64,000 nt of DNA from Roseovarius confluentis (GTDB lineage: Bacteria; Pseudomonadota; Alphaproteobacteria; Rhodobacterales; Rhodobacteraceae): NCBI RefSeq assembly GCF_002917925.1, contig NZ_PPFE01000013.1:1-64000 (forward strand), given 5' to 3'. The notes below the pieces were generated by a model, which was not told where the DNA came from, searched no databases, and saw only the letters and a program-made list of their open reading frames with translations. Of the stretch, positions 46,159-56,896 are shown one piece after another. Every line of letters begins with the position of its first letter. Within the stretch, counting starts at the first letter, position 1. A program made the translations under genes and the position numbers.

Positions 46159-48048
46159 CTACTTCGCCAGGCCGATGGTTTGCAGCGCGTCGCGGATCTC
46201 GTCCAGGATGGCGGGATCGTCGATCGTCGCTGGCATCTTGTAGTCCTGATTGTCGGCAATTTTGACCATGGTGGCGCGCAGGATCTTGCCCGAGCGGGTC
46301 TTGGGCAGACGGTCCACGACCACGGCCAGCTTGAAGGCCGCGACGGGGCCGATCTGGTCGCGCACCAGCTTGACGCATTCGGCAGTGATCTCTTCATGCG
46401 GGCGGTCGACGCCCTTGGTCAGGCAAACGAAGCCCACGGGAAGTTGCCCCTTGAGTTCGTCGCTGACACCGATCACCGCGCATTCGGCCACGTCGGGGTG
46501 GCTGGCCAGAACTTCCTCCATCCCGCCGGTCGAGAGGCGGTGACCCGCGACGTTGATGACGTCATCGGTGCGCGCCATGATCCAGACATAGCCGTCTTCG
46601 TCGACCATCCCGGCGTCGCCGGTCTCATAATAGCCTGGGAAATGGTCGAGGTAGCTTTTTCGAAAACGGTCCTCGGCGTTCCAGAGCGTGGGCAGGGTGC
46701 CCGGGGGCAGGGGCAGCTTGATGGCGATGGCGCCCAGTGTGCCGGGGGCCACGGGGTGCCCCGCATCGTCGAGGATCTGGATGTCGTAGCCGGGCATCGC
46801 CACGGTGGGCGAGCCGATCTTGACCGGCAGCGCCTCGATCCCCGCCGGCATGCCCGCGATGGTCCAGCCGGTTTCGGTTTGCCACCAGTGGTCATAGACC
46901 GGCTTTCCGGTCATTTTATGCGTCCATTCAATGGTATCGGGGTCGGCGCGTTCGCCAGCGAGGTAGATGGCGCCCAGACCTGACAAGTCGTATTTCTTGA
47001 GGTATTCGCCATGCGGGTCCTCGCGCTTTACCGCGCGGAAGGCGGTGGGCGCGGTGAAGAAGGACTTCACCTTGTGCTCCTCGATCACCCGCCAGAACGT
47101 GCCGGCGTCAGGCGTGCCGACGGGTTTGCCCTCGAACACGATGGTGGTGTTGCCGTGAATGAGCGGCGCGTAGCAGATATAGCTGTGTCCCACGACCCAG
47201 CCCACATCGGACGCGGCCCAGAACACGTCGCCCGGATCGACATTGTAGATGTTCTTCATGCTCCAGTTCAGCGCCACAAGGTGGCCGCCCGTGGCCCGGA
47301 CAACCCCCTTGGGTGCGCCGGTGGTACCGGAGGTGTAGAGGATATAGGCGGGGTGGTTGCCCTCGACCGGCAGGCAATCGGCGGGTTCGGTGCCTTTCTG
47401 GAAGTCGTGCCAGTCGACATCGCGCCCCTCGGTCAGGGTGGCCGTCTCCTGTTCGCGTTGAAAGATCACGCAGAAATCGGGCTTGTGTGTAGCCTGGTCC
47501 ACTGCGCCGTCAAGCAGGGGCTTGTAGTGGACGACGCGGCCGGGCTCCAGCCCGCAGGAGGCGGCGATAATGCATTTCGGCTTGGCGTCGTCGATACGTA
47601 CGGCCAGCTCGTGGGCCGCGAAGCCGCCGAATACAACCGAGTGGATCGCGCCGATGCGGGCGCAGGCCAGCATCGCCTCCAGCGCCTCGGGGACCATGGG
47701 CATGTAGATGATGACGCGGTCGCCCTTTTGCACGCCCTTGGCCCGCAGCGCCCCGGCAAGGCTGGCGACACGGTCCTTGAGTTCGGCATAGGTGATCTTG
47801 GAGATACTGTCGGTGATCGGGCTGTCGTGGATGATTGCCACCTGATCGCCGCGTCCGGCCTCGACATGACGATCAACTGCGTTGTAGCAGCCGTTCACCT
47901 TGCCGTCGCTGTACCACTCATAGAAAGGAGCCTTGTCATCGAAAAGCGCCTTGGAGGGTTTTTCGTCCCAGTCGATAGCTTCGGCGGCCTGCATCCAGAA
48001 GCCTTCAGGATCGCTTTTCCAGCCTTCGTAAACATCATTGTATGCCAT
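46159..48048 (-). CDS. prpE: Propionate-CoA ligase (PrpE)
   Basis: A 629-residue acyl-CoA synthetase of the acetyl/propionyl-CoA type. N-terminal MAYNDVYEGWKSDPEGFW is characteristic of PrpE. The ATP loop is YTSGTTGAPKGVV near 240, followed by WWQTETGW near 395. The regulatory lysine, which in the family is acetylated, is in LPKTRSGKILR near the end. It activates propionate for use through methylmalonyl-CoA or the methylcitrate route. Confidence 0.93.
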   Translation of the reverse strand: MAYNDVYEGWKSDPEGFWMQAAEAIDWDEKPSKALFDDKAPFYEWYSDGKVNGCYNAVDRHVEAGRGDQVAIIHDSPITDSISKITYAELKDRVASLAGALRAKGVQKGDRVIIYMPMVPEALEAMLACARIGAIHSVVFGGFAAHELAVRIDDAKPKCIIAASCGLEPGRVVHYKPLLDGAVDQATHKPDFCVIFQREQETATLTEGRDVDWHDFQKGTEPADCLPVEGNHPAYILYTSGTTGAPKGVVRATGGHLVALNWSMKNIYNVDPGDVFWAASDVGWVVGHSYICYAPLIHGNTTIVFEGKPVGTPDAGTFWRVIEEHKVKSFFTAPTAFRAVKREDPHGEYLKKYDLSGLGAIYLAGERADPDTIEWTHKMTGKPVYDHWWQTETGWTIAGMPAGIEALPVKIGSPTVAMPGYDIQILDDAGHPVAPGTLGAIAIKLPLPPGTLPTLWNAEDRFRKSYLDHFPGYYETGDAGMVDEDGYVWIMARTDDVINVAGHRLSTGGMEEVLASHPDVAECAVIGVSDELKGQLPVGFVCLTKGVDRPHEEITAECVKLVRDQIGPVAAFKLAVVVDRLPKTRSGKILRATMVKIADNQDYKMPATIDDPAILDEIRDALQTIGLAK

Positions 48049-48170
48049 TGTATCCCCTCCACGGTCCTCGCGCCTCGTTTACGCCAGGGCAATGCGCCAA
48101 GACAAGGCTGTCCGGACGGCCCGTGGCACAATACCGCAAGCCGCCCGGATAAGGGAATATCCCGGATGCG

Positions 48171-50450
48171 TCAGCCGTAATGGGCCACCGGGGTGCCGGC
48201 GATGGCGGCCATGTTGAGCAATCCGCGTGCGGTGATCGACGGTGTCACGATATGTGCCCGATTGCCCATGCCCATCAGGATCGGCCCGACCTCGAGCCCG
48301 CCGGCCTTCATTTTCAGGATGTTGCGCACGCCCGAAGCGGTGTCGCCATTGGAAAAGAGAAGCACGTTGGCGGCGCCTTCCATGCGGTTGTCGGGCAGGA
48401 GCCGTTGGCGCAGGTCCGGGTCAAGCGCGGCGTCGAGGTTCATCTCGCCTTCGTAGCAGAAATTGCGCGGCTCGCGGTCGAGGATCTGAAGTGCCTCGCG
48501 CAGACGGTTGCCGGAATCGCTGCCCTGGTTGCCGAATTGCGACTGCGAGCAAAAGGCGACGCTGGGCTCGAGGCCGAAGCGCTTGACGTGGCGAGCCGCG
48601 CCGATGGCGGTTTCGGCCAGTTCCTCGGGTGTCGGGCGGATGCGCACATGGGTGTCGGCGATGAAAAGCGGGCCGTCCTCGAGGATCATCATCGACAGGG
48701 CGCCGTGCGGGTGATGTTCGGCGTCGCCCAGCACCTGTGAGACGTAATTCATGTGCCAGCGGTATTCGCCGAAGGTGCCGCAAATGAGCGAGTCCGCCTC
48801 TTCGCGGTATACCATGATCGCGCCGATGGCGGTGGTGTTGGTGCGCATGATCGCCTTGGCAAGGTCAGGCGTGACGCCGCGGCGTTTCATGATGTCGTGA
48901 TAGGTGGCCCAGTAGTCGCGGTACCGGTGGTCACGCTCCGGGTTCACGATGCTGAAATCCTTGTCGGGGCGGATTTCCAGGCCGATGCGTTCGCAACGCG
49001 CGGCGATCACGTCAGGACGGCCAATGAGGATTGGCAGTTCGGTCGTTTCCTCGAGGATGGCCTGAGCGGCGCGCAATACGCGCTCGTCCTCGCCCTCGGC
49101 AAAGACGATCCGCCGGGCGGCCGTGGCCGCGGCCTCGAAGACCGGGCGCATCAGGAGGGCGGATTTGAAAACAGACGCCTGAAGGTTGGCCGAATAGGCG
49201 TTGAGATCCTCGATGGGCCGCGCGGCAACGCCCGACTCCATCGCAGCCTTGGCCACGGCGGTGGGCACGACGCTGGACAGACGCGGATCGAAAGGTTTCG
49301 GGATCAGGTAGTCGGGCCCGAAATTCATCTGCTCGCCCTGGTAGGCGGCGGCAGCCTCGGCTGACGTGGTGGCGCGGGCCAACTCGGCAATGGCCTCGAC
49401 GCAGGCGATCTGCATGGCGTCGTTGATGTCCGTGGCGCCCACGTCGAGCGCCCCGCGGAAGATGAACGGAAAGCAGAGCACGTTGTTGACCTGGTTCGGA
49501 AAGTCGCTTCGGCCCGTCGCGATGATCGCGTTGGGCGCGATCTTGCGCACTTCGTCGGGCATGATTTCCGGCATCGGGTTGGCCAGCGCGAGGATGATTG
49601 GGCTGTCGGACATCCGGGCGACATGTTCGGGTTTCAGCACGCCCGCGCCAGAAAGGCCGAGGAAGAGGTCTGCGCCCTCGATCACATCGCCGAGCGTGCG
49701 CAGATCGGTTTTCTGGGCGAAGGCGGCCTTTTGCGGGTTCATGTCTTCGGTGCGGCCTTCGTAGACCAGACCGTGAATGTCGCAGAGCCAGATGTTTTCG
49801 CGTTTCACGCCGAGTTTCAGCAGCAGGTTGAGGCAGGCGATGCCGGCGGCCCCGCCCCCGGTCGAGACGATCTTGATATCCTCGAAGGATTTGCCCGCCA
49901 CGTGCAGCGCGTTGGTGGCGGCGGCGCCGACGACGATGGCGGTGCCGTGCTGGTCGTCGTGGAAGACGGGAATGTTCATGCGCTCGCGGCAGATCTTTTC
50001 CACGATGAAGCAGTCGGGCGCCTTGATATCCTCAAGGTTGATGGCGCCGAAGGACGGCTCCAGCGCGCAGACGATCTCGGCGAGGCGCTCGGGGTCCTGC
50101 TCGTCCAGTTCGAGATCGAAGCAGTCGATATTGGCAAATTTCTTGAACAGGACTGCCTTGCCCTCCATCACCGGCTTGGAAGCGAGGGCGCCGATGTTGC
50201 CAAGACCCAGCACGGCGGTGCCATTGGTGACAACGGCCACCTGGTTGGCGCGGCTGGTATAGCGGCTGGCGTCGGTGGGATTGGCCTTGATTTCGAGACA
50301 GGCCTCGGCGACGCCGGGCGAATAGGCGCGGGCCAGGTCGCGCCCGTTGGCCAGCGGTTTCGTCGCACGAATCTCGAGTTTTCCGGGCTTGGGAAACTCG
50401 TGATAGGTCAATGCCGCCTGGCGAAGGCTTTCGTTCGCGTTGTCTGCCAT
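48171..50450 (-). CDS. maeB: NADP-dependent malic enzyme with phosphotransacetylase-like domain
   Basis: A 759-residue protein. Residues about 1-430 form the malic enzyme part ([12 protein letters not shown] near 45, [14 protein letters not shown] near 165, then the Rossmann segment [15 protein letters not shown]). Residues about 430-759 form a phosphotransacetylase-like domain that is not catalytic in relatives and senses acetyl-CoA. It makes pyruvate and NADPH from malate. It is transcribed alone, upstream of prpE. Confidence 0.95.
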   Translation of the reverse strand: MADNANESLRQAALTYHEFPKPGKLEIRATKPLANGRDLARAYSPGVAEACLEIKANPTDASRYTSRANQVAVVTNGTAVLGLGNIGALASKPVMEGKAVLFKKFANIDCFDLELDEQDPERLAEIVCALEPSFGAINLEDIKAPDCFIVEKICRERMNIPVFHDDQHGTAIVVGAAATNALHVAGKSFEDIKIVSTGGGAAGIACLNLLLKLGVKRENIWLCDIHGLVYEGRTEDMNPQKAAFAQKTDLRTLGDVIEGADLFLGLSGAGVLKPEHVARMSDSPIILALANPMPEIMPDEVRKIAPNAIIATGRSDFPNQVNNVLCFPFIFRGALDVGATDINDAMQIACVEAIAELARATTSAEAAAAYQGEQMNFGPDYLIPKPFDPRLSSVVPTAVAKAAMESGVAARPIEDLNAYSANLQASVFKSALLMRPVFEAAATAARRIVFAEGEDERVLRAAQAILEETTELPILIGRPDVIAARCERIGLEIRPDKDFSIVNPERDHRYRDYWATYHDIMKRRGVTPDLAKAIMRTNTTAIGAIMVYREEADSLICGTFGEYRWHMNYVSQVLGDAEHHPHGALSMMILEDGPLFIADTHVRIRPTPEELAETAIGAARHVKRFGLEPSVAFCSQSQFGNQGSDSGNRLREALQILDREPRNFCYEGEMNLDAALDPDLRQRLLPDNRMEGAANVLLFSNGDTASGVRNILKMKAGGLEVGPILMGMGNRAHIVTPSITARGLLNMAAIAGTPVAHYG

Positions 50451-50605
50451 GAGGTCCTCTGCAAGAATTAGTTTAAGGGTAAACTATATCCGATCGACCG
50501 GATGTTCCAGCCCTGTTGATGCCGGGCCACAGTTAGCTTGCATATCAGGGCGTGGCGACGCAATCTCAAATGAGCGAGGAGGCAGGCAGCATGCCGGGAG
50601 GCCGA

Positions 50606-50998
50606 ATGAGTTTGCTGGACGAGGCGCAGCGTGTGCGGAAGAATGCCCATGCCCCGTATTCGGGCTTCAAGGTCGGGGCGGCACTGACGACGCGCACGGG
50701 CCGGGTGTTCGCCGGGTGCAACGTCGAGAACGTGGCCTATCCCGAAGGCACCTGCGCCGAGGCCGGGGCGATCGCCGCGATGGTCGCGGCCGGCGAAACA
50801 GAAATTGCCGAGATCGTGGTCGTCGCCGACAGCCCCGAGCCTGTGACGCCTTGCGGCGGGTGTCGGCAAAAGCTGGCGGAGTTCGGCAGCGGCGAGATGC
50901 TCGTCACCATGGCAACGCTCGGCGGTGTCACCGTCACGCGGACGTTGAAGGAATTGCTGCCCGGTGCCTTTACAACACATCACATGGCGAATGGCTGA
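50606..50998 (+). CDS. cdd: Cytidine deaminase
   Basis: A 130-residue zinc deaminase from MSLLDEAQRVR. Catalytic CAEAGAIAAM (Cys ligand, Glu base) and PCGGCRQKLAEF (two Cys ligands) make a three-cysteine site as in short bacterial enzymes. ATG 50606 has GGGAGG just above; ATGs at 50591 and 50570 are also possible. It heads the cdd-deoA-deoB-upp pyrimidine salvage operon. Confidence 0.94.
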   Translation: MSLLDEAQRVRKNAHAPYSGFKVGAALTTRTGRVFAGCNVENVAYPEGTCAEAGAIAAMVAAGETEIAEIVVVADSPEPVTPCGGCRQKLAEFGSGEMLVTMATLGGVTVTRTLKELLPGAFTTHHMANG

Positions 50999-51001
50999 CC
51001 C

Positions 51002-52309
51002 TTGGAGGCACGACAGGTCATAGCGGCGATACGCGACGGGGACGCGCTGTCCGGTGAGGCGATCACGAGTTTCGTGCAAGGTCTGACCGATGGCGGAGTG
51101 AGCGATGCGCAAGCCGGGGCCTTTGCCATGGCGGTTTTGCTGAAATCGCTTGCGCCCGAAAGCCGCCGTGCACTGACGCTGGCGATGCGAGACAGCGGGC
51201 AGATCTTGCGGTGGCGCACCGACCGCCCTGTCCTCGACAAGCACTCGACCGGTGGTATCGGGGATTGCATCAGCCTGGTGCTGGCGCCGGCGTTGGCGGC
51301 CTGCGGCGCGGCTGTGCCGATGATCTCGGGGCGCGGCCTGGGCCATACCGGGGGCACGCTGGACAAGCTGGAGGCCATTCCAGGCGTTTCGACCGAGTTG
51401 GAGACCGGGCGGTTGCAGAGGGTCGTCGAGGAAATCGGCGTCGTGATCGCTTCCGCCAGCGCCGAGATCGCCCCGGCGGATCGGCGTCTTTACGCGGTGC
51501 GGGACGTGTCGGGGACGGTGGAAAGCGTCGATCTAATCACTGCCTCGATCCTATCCAAGAAGCTTGCGGCGGGGCTGACAGGCCTGGTTCTGGACGTCAA
51601 GCAGGGCTCGGGCGCGTTCATGAAGGACATCGGCGCGGCGCGGGCGCTGGCCGAGTCACTGGTGGAGACGGCGAATGCGGCGGGATGCCGGTGCAGTGCG
51701 TTGATCACTGATATGAGCCAGCCATTGGCGCCGTCGGCGGGCAATGCCGTGGAAGTGGCCGAGGCGATGCGCGTCCTGTCCGGAACGGTCGAGGGGCGGC
51801 TGGCGAAGCTGACCTGCTATCTGGGCGGCGAGGCGCTTTATCATGGCGGGCTTTGCGCAAGCCCGGAAAGCGGCGCGCGCGAGGTGCTGAAAGTTTTGAA
51901 GAACGGGCAGGCGGCAGAAGTCTTTGGACGGATGCTGCGTGCGTTGGGCGGGCCGGTGCAGTTCGTCGATACGTGGCAGCGTTTCCTGCCCGAGGCGACG
52001 ATCATCCGCGAGGTCCCGGCCGAAGCGCCGGGTTTTGTCGCCTCCATAAATGGCGAGGCTCTTGGCCATGCGGTGATCGCGCTGGGCGGCGGGCGGAAGC
52101 TTGAAACCGACCGGATCGACCCGGCGGTGGGTCTGTCCGACATCCTGCCCTTGGGCACGGAGGTGATCGCGGGACAGCCCTTGTTGCGCATCCACGCCAG
52201 CCGTGCGGCCCATGCCGATGCCGCCGAGGCCATCGTGCGCGACGCGATGGCCATCGGTCCGTCGGCCCCTGCCGAGAAACCCCTGGTGATCGAGCATGTC
52301 GGTCCATGA
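51002..52309 (+). CDS. deoA: Thymidine phosphorylase
   Basis: A 435-residue enzyme that splits thymidine and deoxyuridine into base and deoxyribose 1-phosphate. The phosphate/substrate site KHSTGGIGDCISLVLAPALA lies near residue 80, SGRGLGHTGGTLDKLE near 110 and LKQGSGAFMKD-like VKQGSGAFMKD near 200. Start is TTG at 51002, 3 bases after cdd. No ATG fits the family start ARQVIAAIRDG. Confidence 0.93.
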   Translation: MEARQVIAAIRDGDALSGEAITSFVQGLTDGGVSDAQAGAFAMAVLLKSLAPESRRALTLAMRDSGQILRWRTDRPVLDKHSTGGIGDCISLVLAPALAACGAAVPMISGRGLGHTGGTLDKLEAIPGVSTELETGRLQRVVEEIGVVIASASAEIAPADRRLYAVRDVSGTVESVDLITASILSKKLAAGLTGLVLDVKQGSGAFMKDIGAARALAESLVETANAAGCRCSALITDMSQPLAPSAGNAVEVAEAMRVLSGTVEGRLAKLTCYLGGEALYHGGLCASPESGAREVLKVLKNGQAAEVFGRMLRALGGPVQFVDTWQRFLPEATIIREVPAEAPGFVASINGEALGHAVIALGGGRKLETDRIDPAVGLSDILPLGTEVIAGQPLLRIHASRAAHADAAEAIVRDAMAIGPSAPAEKPLVIEHVGP

Positions 52310-53493
52310 CCCGTGCGTTTCTGGTGGTGATGGACTCGGTGGGAATCGGCGGGGCGCCCGATGCCGACAGGTTTTTCAACGGGCCTGTTCCCGATACCGG
52401 CGCCAACACGCTTGCCCACATCGCGCAGGCGCGGGCTGGTGGGCTGAGATTGCCCAACCTTGACCGGCTTGGGCTTGGGGCGGCGGTGACGCTGGCATCG
52501 GGCGCGGTGGCGCCGGGGCTGGGCGCGACGCCCGAAGGATGCTGGGGTGCGGCACAGGAAATCTCGCCGGGTAAGGATACGCCGACGGGTCATTGGGAGC
52601 TGGCCGGGGTGCCGATGCCGTTTGCCTGGCACGTCTTTCCCCAGACGATACCGGCCTTTCCAGAGGCGCTGGTGGCGGCGGTCCAAGAGGCGGCAGGGGT
52701 CGATGGGATTCTCGGGAACTGCCACGCGTCGGGTACAGAGATCCTGAAGGCGCTGGGGGCTGAGCACATGCGTACGGGCTGGCCGATTTGTTATACGTCG
52801 ACCGATAGCGTGTTCCAGGTCGCCGCGCACGAAGAGCGGTTCGGGCTGGATCGGTTGCTGGAGCTTTGCCGCACGATCGCACCGCGCTTGCACGAGATGG
52901 GCGTCGGGCGGGTGATCGCGCGGCCCTTCGTCGGGTCCGCCTCCGAGGGGTTCGAGCGCACGGGCAGGCGCAGGGATTACGCCATGGCCCCGCCTGCGCC
53001 GACCTTGTGCGACTGGGCCAGTGCAGAGGGGCGCGGGGTGCACGGGATCGGCAAAATCGGCGACATCTTTTCGATGCAGGGGATCGACGACGTCGTGACC
53101 GGCAGCGATGCGACGCTAATGGAGGCGCTGGAACAGGCGGTGGCCGGGGCCGAAGAGGGCAGCCTGACATTCGCCAATTTCGTCGAGTTCGACAGCAAAT
53201 ACGGGCATCGGCGGGACGTGAAAGGCTACGCCGAGGCACTGGAGAGGTTCGATGCTGGCATCGGCCGGTGCCTGGCGTGCCTGCGGCCCGGAGATCTGAT
53301 GATGATCACCGCCGACCATGGCAACGACCCCACCTGGCCCGGCACCGACCACACGCGCGAGCGGGTGCCGGTGCTGGCGGCCGGGGTCGGGCCGCATGAG
53401 GCGGGGATCGTGGATTTCGTCGATGTGGCCGCGAGCGTGGCCGCGCATCTTGGGCTGGTCGAGTGCGGACCGGGGCGGTCTTTCCTTCCCTGA
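52306..53493 (+). CDS. deoB: Phosphopentomutase
   Basis: A 395-residue alkaline-phosphatase-superfamily mutase converting deoxyribose 1-phosphate to the 5-phosphate. Metal and substrate motifs are [14 protein letters not shown] near residue 8, [13 protein letters not shown] near 85, and [18 protein letters not shown] near 330. Its ATG overlaps the deoA stop. It takes the product of deoA. Confidence 0.96.
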   Translation: MTRAFLVVMDSVGIGGAPDADRFFNGPVPDTGANTLAHIAQARAGGLRLPNLDRLGLGAAVTLASGAVAPGLGATPEGCWGAAQEISPGKDTPTGHWELAGVPMPFAWHVFPQTIPAFPEALVAAVQEAAGVDGILGNCHASGTEILKALGAEHMRTGWPICYTSTDSVFQVAAHEERFGLDRLLELCRTIAPRLHEMGVGRVIARPFVGSASEGFERTGRRRDYAMAPPAPTLCDWASAEGRGVHGIGKIGDIFSMQGIDDVVTGSDATLMEALEQAVAGAEEGSLTFANFVEFDSKYGHRRDVKGYAEALERFDAGIGRCLACLRPGDLMMITADHGNDPTWPGTDHTRERVPVLAAGVGPHEAGIVDFVDVAASVAAHLGLVECGPGRSFLP

Positions 53494-53567
53494 GCTCTGC
53501 GTTGCCCTTTGCGGGTTTTTCTGGAAAGAACGCTCTAGCCATACCTGCCTTGCCGAACGGAGCCGAG

Positions 53568-54200
53568 ATGAAAGAGCACCTGACCGTCGTGACCCACCCA
53601 CTGGTGCAGCACAAGCTGACCCTGATGCGCGACAAGCATACCCCGACCGCCGTCTTTCGGCAGCTTCTGCGAGAGATCAGCCAATTGCTGGCCTACGAGG
53701 TTACGCATGAGCTGAAGATGACCACGCAGACCATCGAGACACCGTTGCAGGAGATGGACGCACCGGTTCTGGCGGGGCGCAAGCTGGCGTTGATCTCGAT
53801 CCTGCGGGCGGGCAATGGGTTGCTTGACGGGATGCTGGAGCTGATCCCCTCCGCCCGGGTCGGGTTCGTCGGGCTGTACCGCGACGAGGAAACGCTGAAG
53901 CCGGTAAAGTATTACTTCAAGGTGCCGGAGCAGTTGGACAAACGGCTGACCATCCTCGTCGATCCGATGCTGGCCACCGGCAATTCCTCGGCGGCGGCGG
54001 TCGATATGGTGAAAGAGGCGGGCGCGACCGATATCCGGTTCCTTTGCTTGCTGGCCGCCCCCGAAGGCGTGGCCCGGATGAAGGAGGCGCACCCGGACGT
54101 GCCGATCGTGACGGCGGCGCTGGACGAGCGTCTGAATGACATCGGATACATTCTGCCTGGTCTAGGTGATGCGGGTGACCGGATGTTCGGCACTAAATAG
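53568..54200 (+). CDS. upp: Uracil phosphoribosyltransferase
   Basis: A 210-residue enzyme that makes UMP from uracil and [19 protein letters not shown] opens the protein. The PRPP loop [18 protein letters not shown] lies near 125, and the uracil site [16 protein letters not shown] is at the end. The ATG at 53568 starts the conserved region. It completes the salvage operon: the uracil arises from cytidine and uridine breakdown. Confidence 0.96.
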   Translation: MKEHLTVVTHPLVQHKLTLMRDKHTPTAVFRQLLREISQLLAYEVTHELKMTTQTIETPLQEMDAPVLAGRKLALISILRAGNGLLDGMLELIPSARVGFVGLYRDEETLKPVKYYFKVPEQLDKRLTILVDPMLATGNSSAAAVDMVKEAGATDIRFLCLLAAPEGVARMKEAHPDVPIVTAALDERLNDIGYILPGLGDAGDRMFGTK

Positions 54201-54264
54201 GCTAAATGCTGTTTACTCAGTGAAAATAATAAGGCAATCTTTCCCCAACTGTCTTGGGGGCAAA

Positions 54265-55707
54265 ATGAAACTGACGCGTGTTCTGGCGATAGCTGCAATC
54301 GCCACAACTGTCGTCCACGGCGGAGCCGTGGCGCAGAGTGATTCAGGGGCAAGAGTTCCGGCGGAGTTTCCACCGTCCAGTTACACCGGACGCCAATATG
54401 TCGACAGCCGGGGGTGCGTGTTCATCCGCGCCGGGATCGACGGTCAGACAACCTGGGTGCCGCGTGTGACGCGGGGGCGCAAGGTGATCTGCGGGTTCAA
54501 GCCGTCACAGACACAGGGAACCGCCACCGCAGCCGCGCGGCCCGCCCCGGCGCAACCCGAGCCCGAGGTCATTACCGTACCGCAACAGCCCGCCGCGGCG
54601 TCGAAGGCGGCCCCGACGACCAGGCGTGTGGCGACTGCGCCGAAGAAAGTCGTACGCCCGGCACCGGCGTCGAAGCCCGCCGCGCCCAGCACGGCCGCGA
54701 CCTCGCCCAAGATCATCACGGTCTCGCCCAGAACGGCGGCCGCGCCGAAGCCGGCCCCGAAAACCCGGCGCGTGGTGCAGAGCCAGCCCGCCTGTCCCGG
54801 CGCGAGCGCGATCTCGCAACGCTACGTCCAGAGCAGGCCCGGCCTTGCGGTGCGGTGCGGTCCGCAAACCACGCCGCATGCCAACGTGATTTCAGGCGGG
54901 TCCGGGACCGGCACTGCCATCCGCGTCGTCACAGCAACCCCGGCGCCGCAGACGCGGCCCGCGCCCACGTCGGTGGTACGGCCCGGGCAGGTGGTGACCC
55001 CAAGGGATGTGCCGTCGCCGCCCGTGCGCGTGGCGCCGCGCCACGTCTACGAGCGGCAAGTCAGCAGTACGCGTAGCGTGTTCGTGCCCGAAGGCTATCA
55101 GCCTGTCTGGGAAGACGATCGTCTGAACCCGCAGCGCGCGCACCAGACCTTCGCCGGCAAGGCGATGATGGAGGTCGCCTGGACCAAGACCGTACCGCGC
55201 CGCCTGATCGACCGCCGCACTGGGCGTGAAGTGACGCATAACTATCCCGGGTTGCAGTATCCCTATACCAGTTTTGAACAGCAGCGGGCGGCGGGCGTGA
55301 TTGTAGCGACGCGGGGCCAGATGGTGCCCGACCCGATCACCTTCGTGCGTGGCCGCGACGGGCAGGTCCGCACTGTCAAGCGGACCCGCAACGTCGCCAA
55401 GACCGCACCCCCCAGGGAGACCGTGAAACCAACCGTGTCGACACGGTCCTCGGCGCCCAAGGCGCCGGCCAAGGCGGCCAGCCACCGCTATGTGCAGGTC
55501 GGGATCTTCAGCGCGCCGGACCTGGCCCGCAGCGCGGCACAGCGGCTGGCCAATGCCGGGCTTCCCGCGCGGATGGGCAAGACGACGCACGAGGGGCAAC
55601 CCTACACTTCGGTTGTCGTCGGCCCGTTCGGGACGCAATCACAGCTTCAATCGGGTATGCGGGCCGTGCGCCGCGCGGGTTATCCCAACGCCTATTTCCG
55701 TAAGTGA
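54265..55707 (+). CDS. Exported SPOR-domain protein
   Basis: A 480-residue protein with a signal peptide (about 1-24). A Cys-containing segment (SRGCVFIRAGIDGQTTWVPRVTRGRK) follows. Then comes a long Pro/Ala/Thr-rich linker (about 80-270), a conserved basic middle part, and a C-terminal SPOR domain (about 405-480; HRYVQVGIFSAPDLARSAAQRL). SPOR domains bind denuded glycan at the division site. Relatives are common in this order; the exact role is unknown. The upstream frame to 54166 is not used. Confidence 0.85.
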   Translation: MKLTRVLAIAAIATTVVHGGAVAQSDSGARVPAEFPPSSYTGRQYVDSRGCVFIRAGIDGQTTWVPRVTRGRKVICGFKPSQTQGTATAAARPAPAQPEPEVITVPQQPAAASKAAPTTRRVATAPKKVVRPAPASKPAAPSTAATSPKIITVSPRTAAAPKPAPKTRRVVQSQPACPGASAISQRYVQSRPGLAVRCGPQTTPHANVISGGSGTGTAIRVVTATPAPQTRPAPTSVVRPGQVVTPRDVPSPPVRVAPRHVYERQVSSTRSVFVPEGYQPVWEDDRLNPQRAHQTFAGKAMMEVAWTKTVPRRLIDRRTGREVTHNYPGLQYPYTSFEQQRAAGVIVATRGQMVPDPITFVRGRDGQVRTVKRTRNVAKTAPPRETVKPTVSTRSSAPKAPAKAASHRYVQVGIFSAPDLARSAAQRLANAGLPARMGKTTHEGQPYTSVVVGPFGTQSQLQSGMRAVRRAGYPNAYFRK

Positions 55708-55715
55708 CCCGGCAG

Positions 55716-55740
55716 ATCTGCGGCCTCAGCCGCCGCAGAT
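55716..55740. terminator. Hairpin between the convergent SPOR and membrane-protein genes
   Basis: ATCTGCGGC (55716-55724) pairs with GCCGCAGAT (55732-55740) in a 9-bp perfect stem. It overlaps the last codons of the minus-strand gene. It lacks T-runs, so it may only weakly terminate. Confidence 0.45.
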
Positions 55741-56751
55741 GCCTTGCAGCCGCAGCCAGTCCGCATCGCTGAGGATCGGTGGCGGCGCTTCGCTGGCGAA
55801 GGGGTCAGCCTCGATCAGCCCAAGCGTGGACTCGCCGGTCACATCCAGCGCGTAGGCGTAGGGCGTGGAGCGCACGGACCAGCTTTCGAAACCGTTCAGC
55901 AGCGTTTCGTCCGGTAGCGGCTCTTCGTCTTGCGTCAGCAGGTGACGGGCATAGTTCGACAAAACATCCTCGGACAACTCTCCAGTGGTCAGCAGGCGAA
56001 TGCTGTCCCAGGTTCCGGCGTATTGCAGAAGGGCGTCGATCGGGTCGTGGACACTGGCGCGAAGGCGTTGTTCGATGACGAAGCCGGCCAGCACGTCGGG
56101 CTCTTCGAAATCTTCGACCAAGGCGCGGTCCAGCAGGATGGTCTTGCCGGGGAGGGCGACCGCGCCCTTCACGCCGTCGCGCATCACGTCGAGCGAGCCG
56201 GGGCTGTCCCCGGCCGGAAGCCGGCTGGCCAGTTCCGACAGGGCGCGGCGCCCGTCGGGGCCGTCACAGGCCGGTCCGGTAACCCGTTCAATATGGCGGC
56301 GCAGGGCCTGGCCGATCTCGTCACGTTTTACGTCTGGCAGGACCTTGGTGGCGTGATCGCGCAACGCCCCTGGCAGCCACAGGGTTGCCAGCGCGGCGAC
56401 AGCGGCAAGGCTGCCCAGGAACATGACCAGCCGAAGCCGCCCCGGATGCGGGCGGGCCCGGTCGACGGCGGTGCGCAGCTTTTCGATGGCATCGATCACC
56501 TCGGATGCGTCGTCGCCCAGTTCAAGCACTTCGCCCGCGTCGCCGTCGGGATGATAGAGCGCCGGGCGCTTGCCCGGATTGGCCCGGGCGATGGCGGCAA
56601 GCGACCAATGGGTCAGCGGCTGTTCGCGCCGGTCGAGAATGGTGAGGGTGGCGTCACCAAGGGAGACGTAGACATCAACGCGCTGCGCGTCCGGGGACTC
56701 CCGCCACAGGCCGGATGCCTCCAGCCGTTCGTATTCGCTTAACGCCGTCAT
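55726..56751 (-). CDS. Membrane protein with degenerate M48-like peptidase region
   Basis: A 341-residue protein. About 100 residues of cytosolic N-terminus are followed by one membrane helix at 105-127 and a C-terminal domain. PGKTILLDRALVEDFEEPDVLAGF at 201-224 resembles the segment just before the zinc motif of M48 peptidases, where HExxH would follow. Here the position reads VIEQR, so no zinc site exists. I recognise no family name. The gene is alone on its strand. Confidence 0.65.
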   Translation of the reverse strand: MTALSEYERLEASGLWRESPDAQRVDVYVSLGDATLTILDRREQPLTHWSLAAIARANPGKRPALYHPDGDAGEVLELGDDASEVIDAIEKLRTAVDRARPHPGRLRLVMFLGSLAAVAALATLWLPGALRDHATKVLPDVKRDEIGQALRRHIERVTGPACDGPDGRRALSELASRLPAGDSPGSLDVMRDGVKGAVALPGKTILLDRALVEDFEEPDVLAGFVIEQRLRASVHDPIDALLQYAGTWDSIRLLTTGELSEDVLSNYARHLLTQDEEPLPDETLLNGFESWSVRSTPYAYALDVTGESTLGLIEADPFASEAPPPILSDADWLRLQGICGG

Positions 56752-56896
56752 GTCGCGGGGGCCTGCTCTGCCTCGTTAGCGCGTTCGGGCCAGTGTATCA
56801 CGACGAGCTGTGAACGGGCAATTGCCGATGACGCGGCACACAGCCGTTGCACGGGTTGTGGCTTTAGCCGTGGCCTCGGATTGAAGGCGAGATGCT

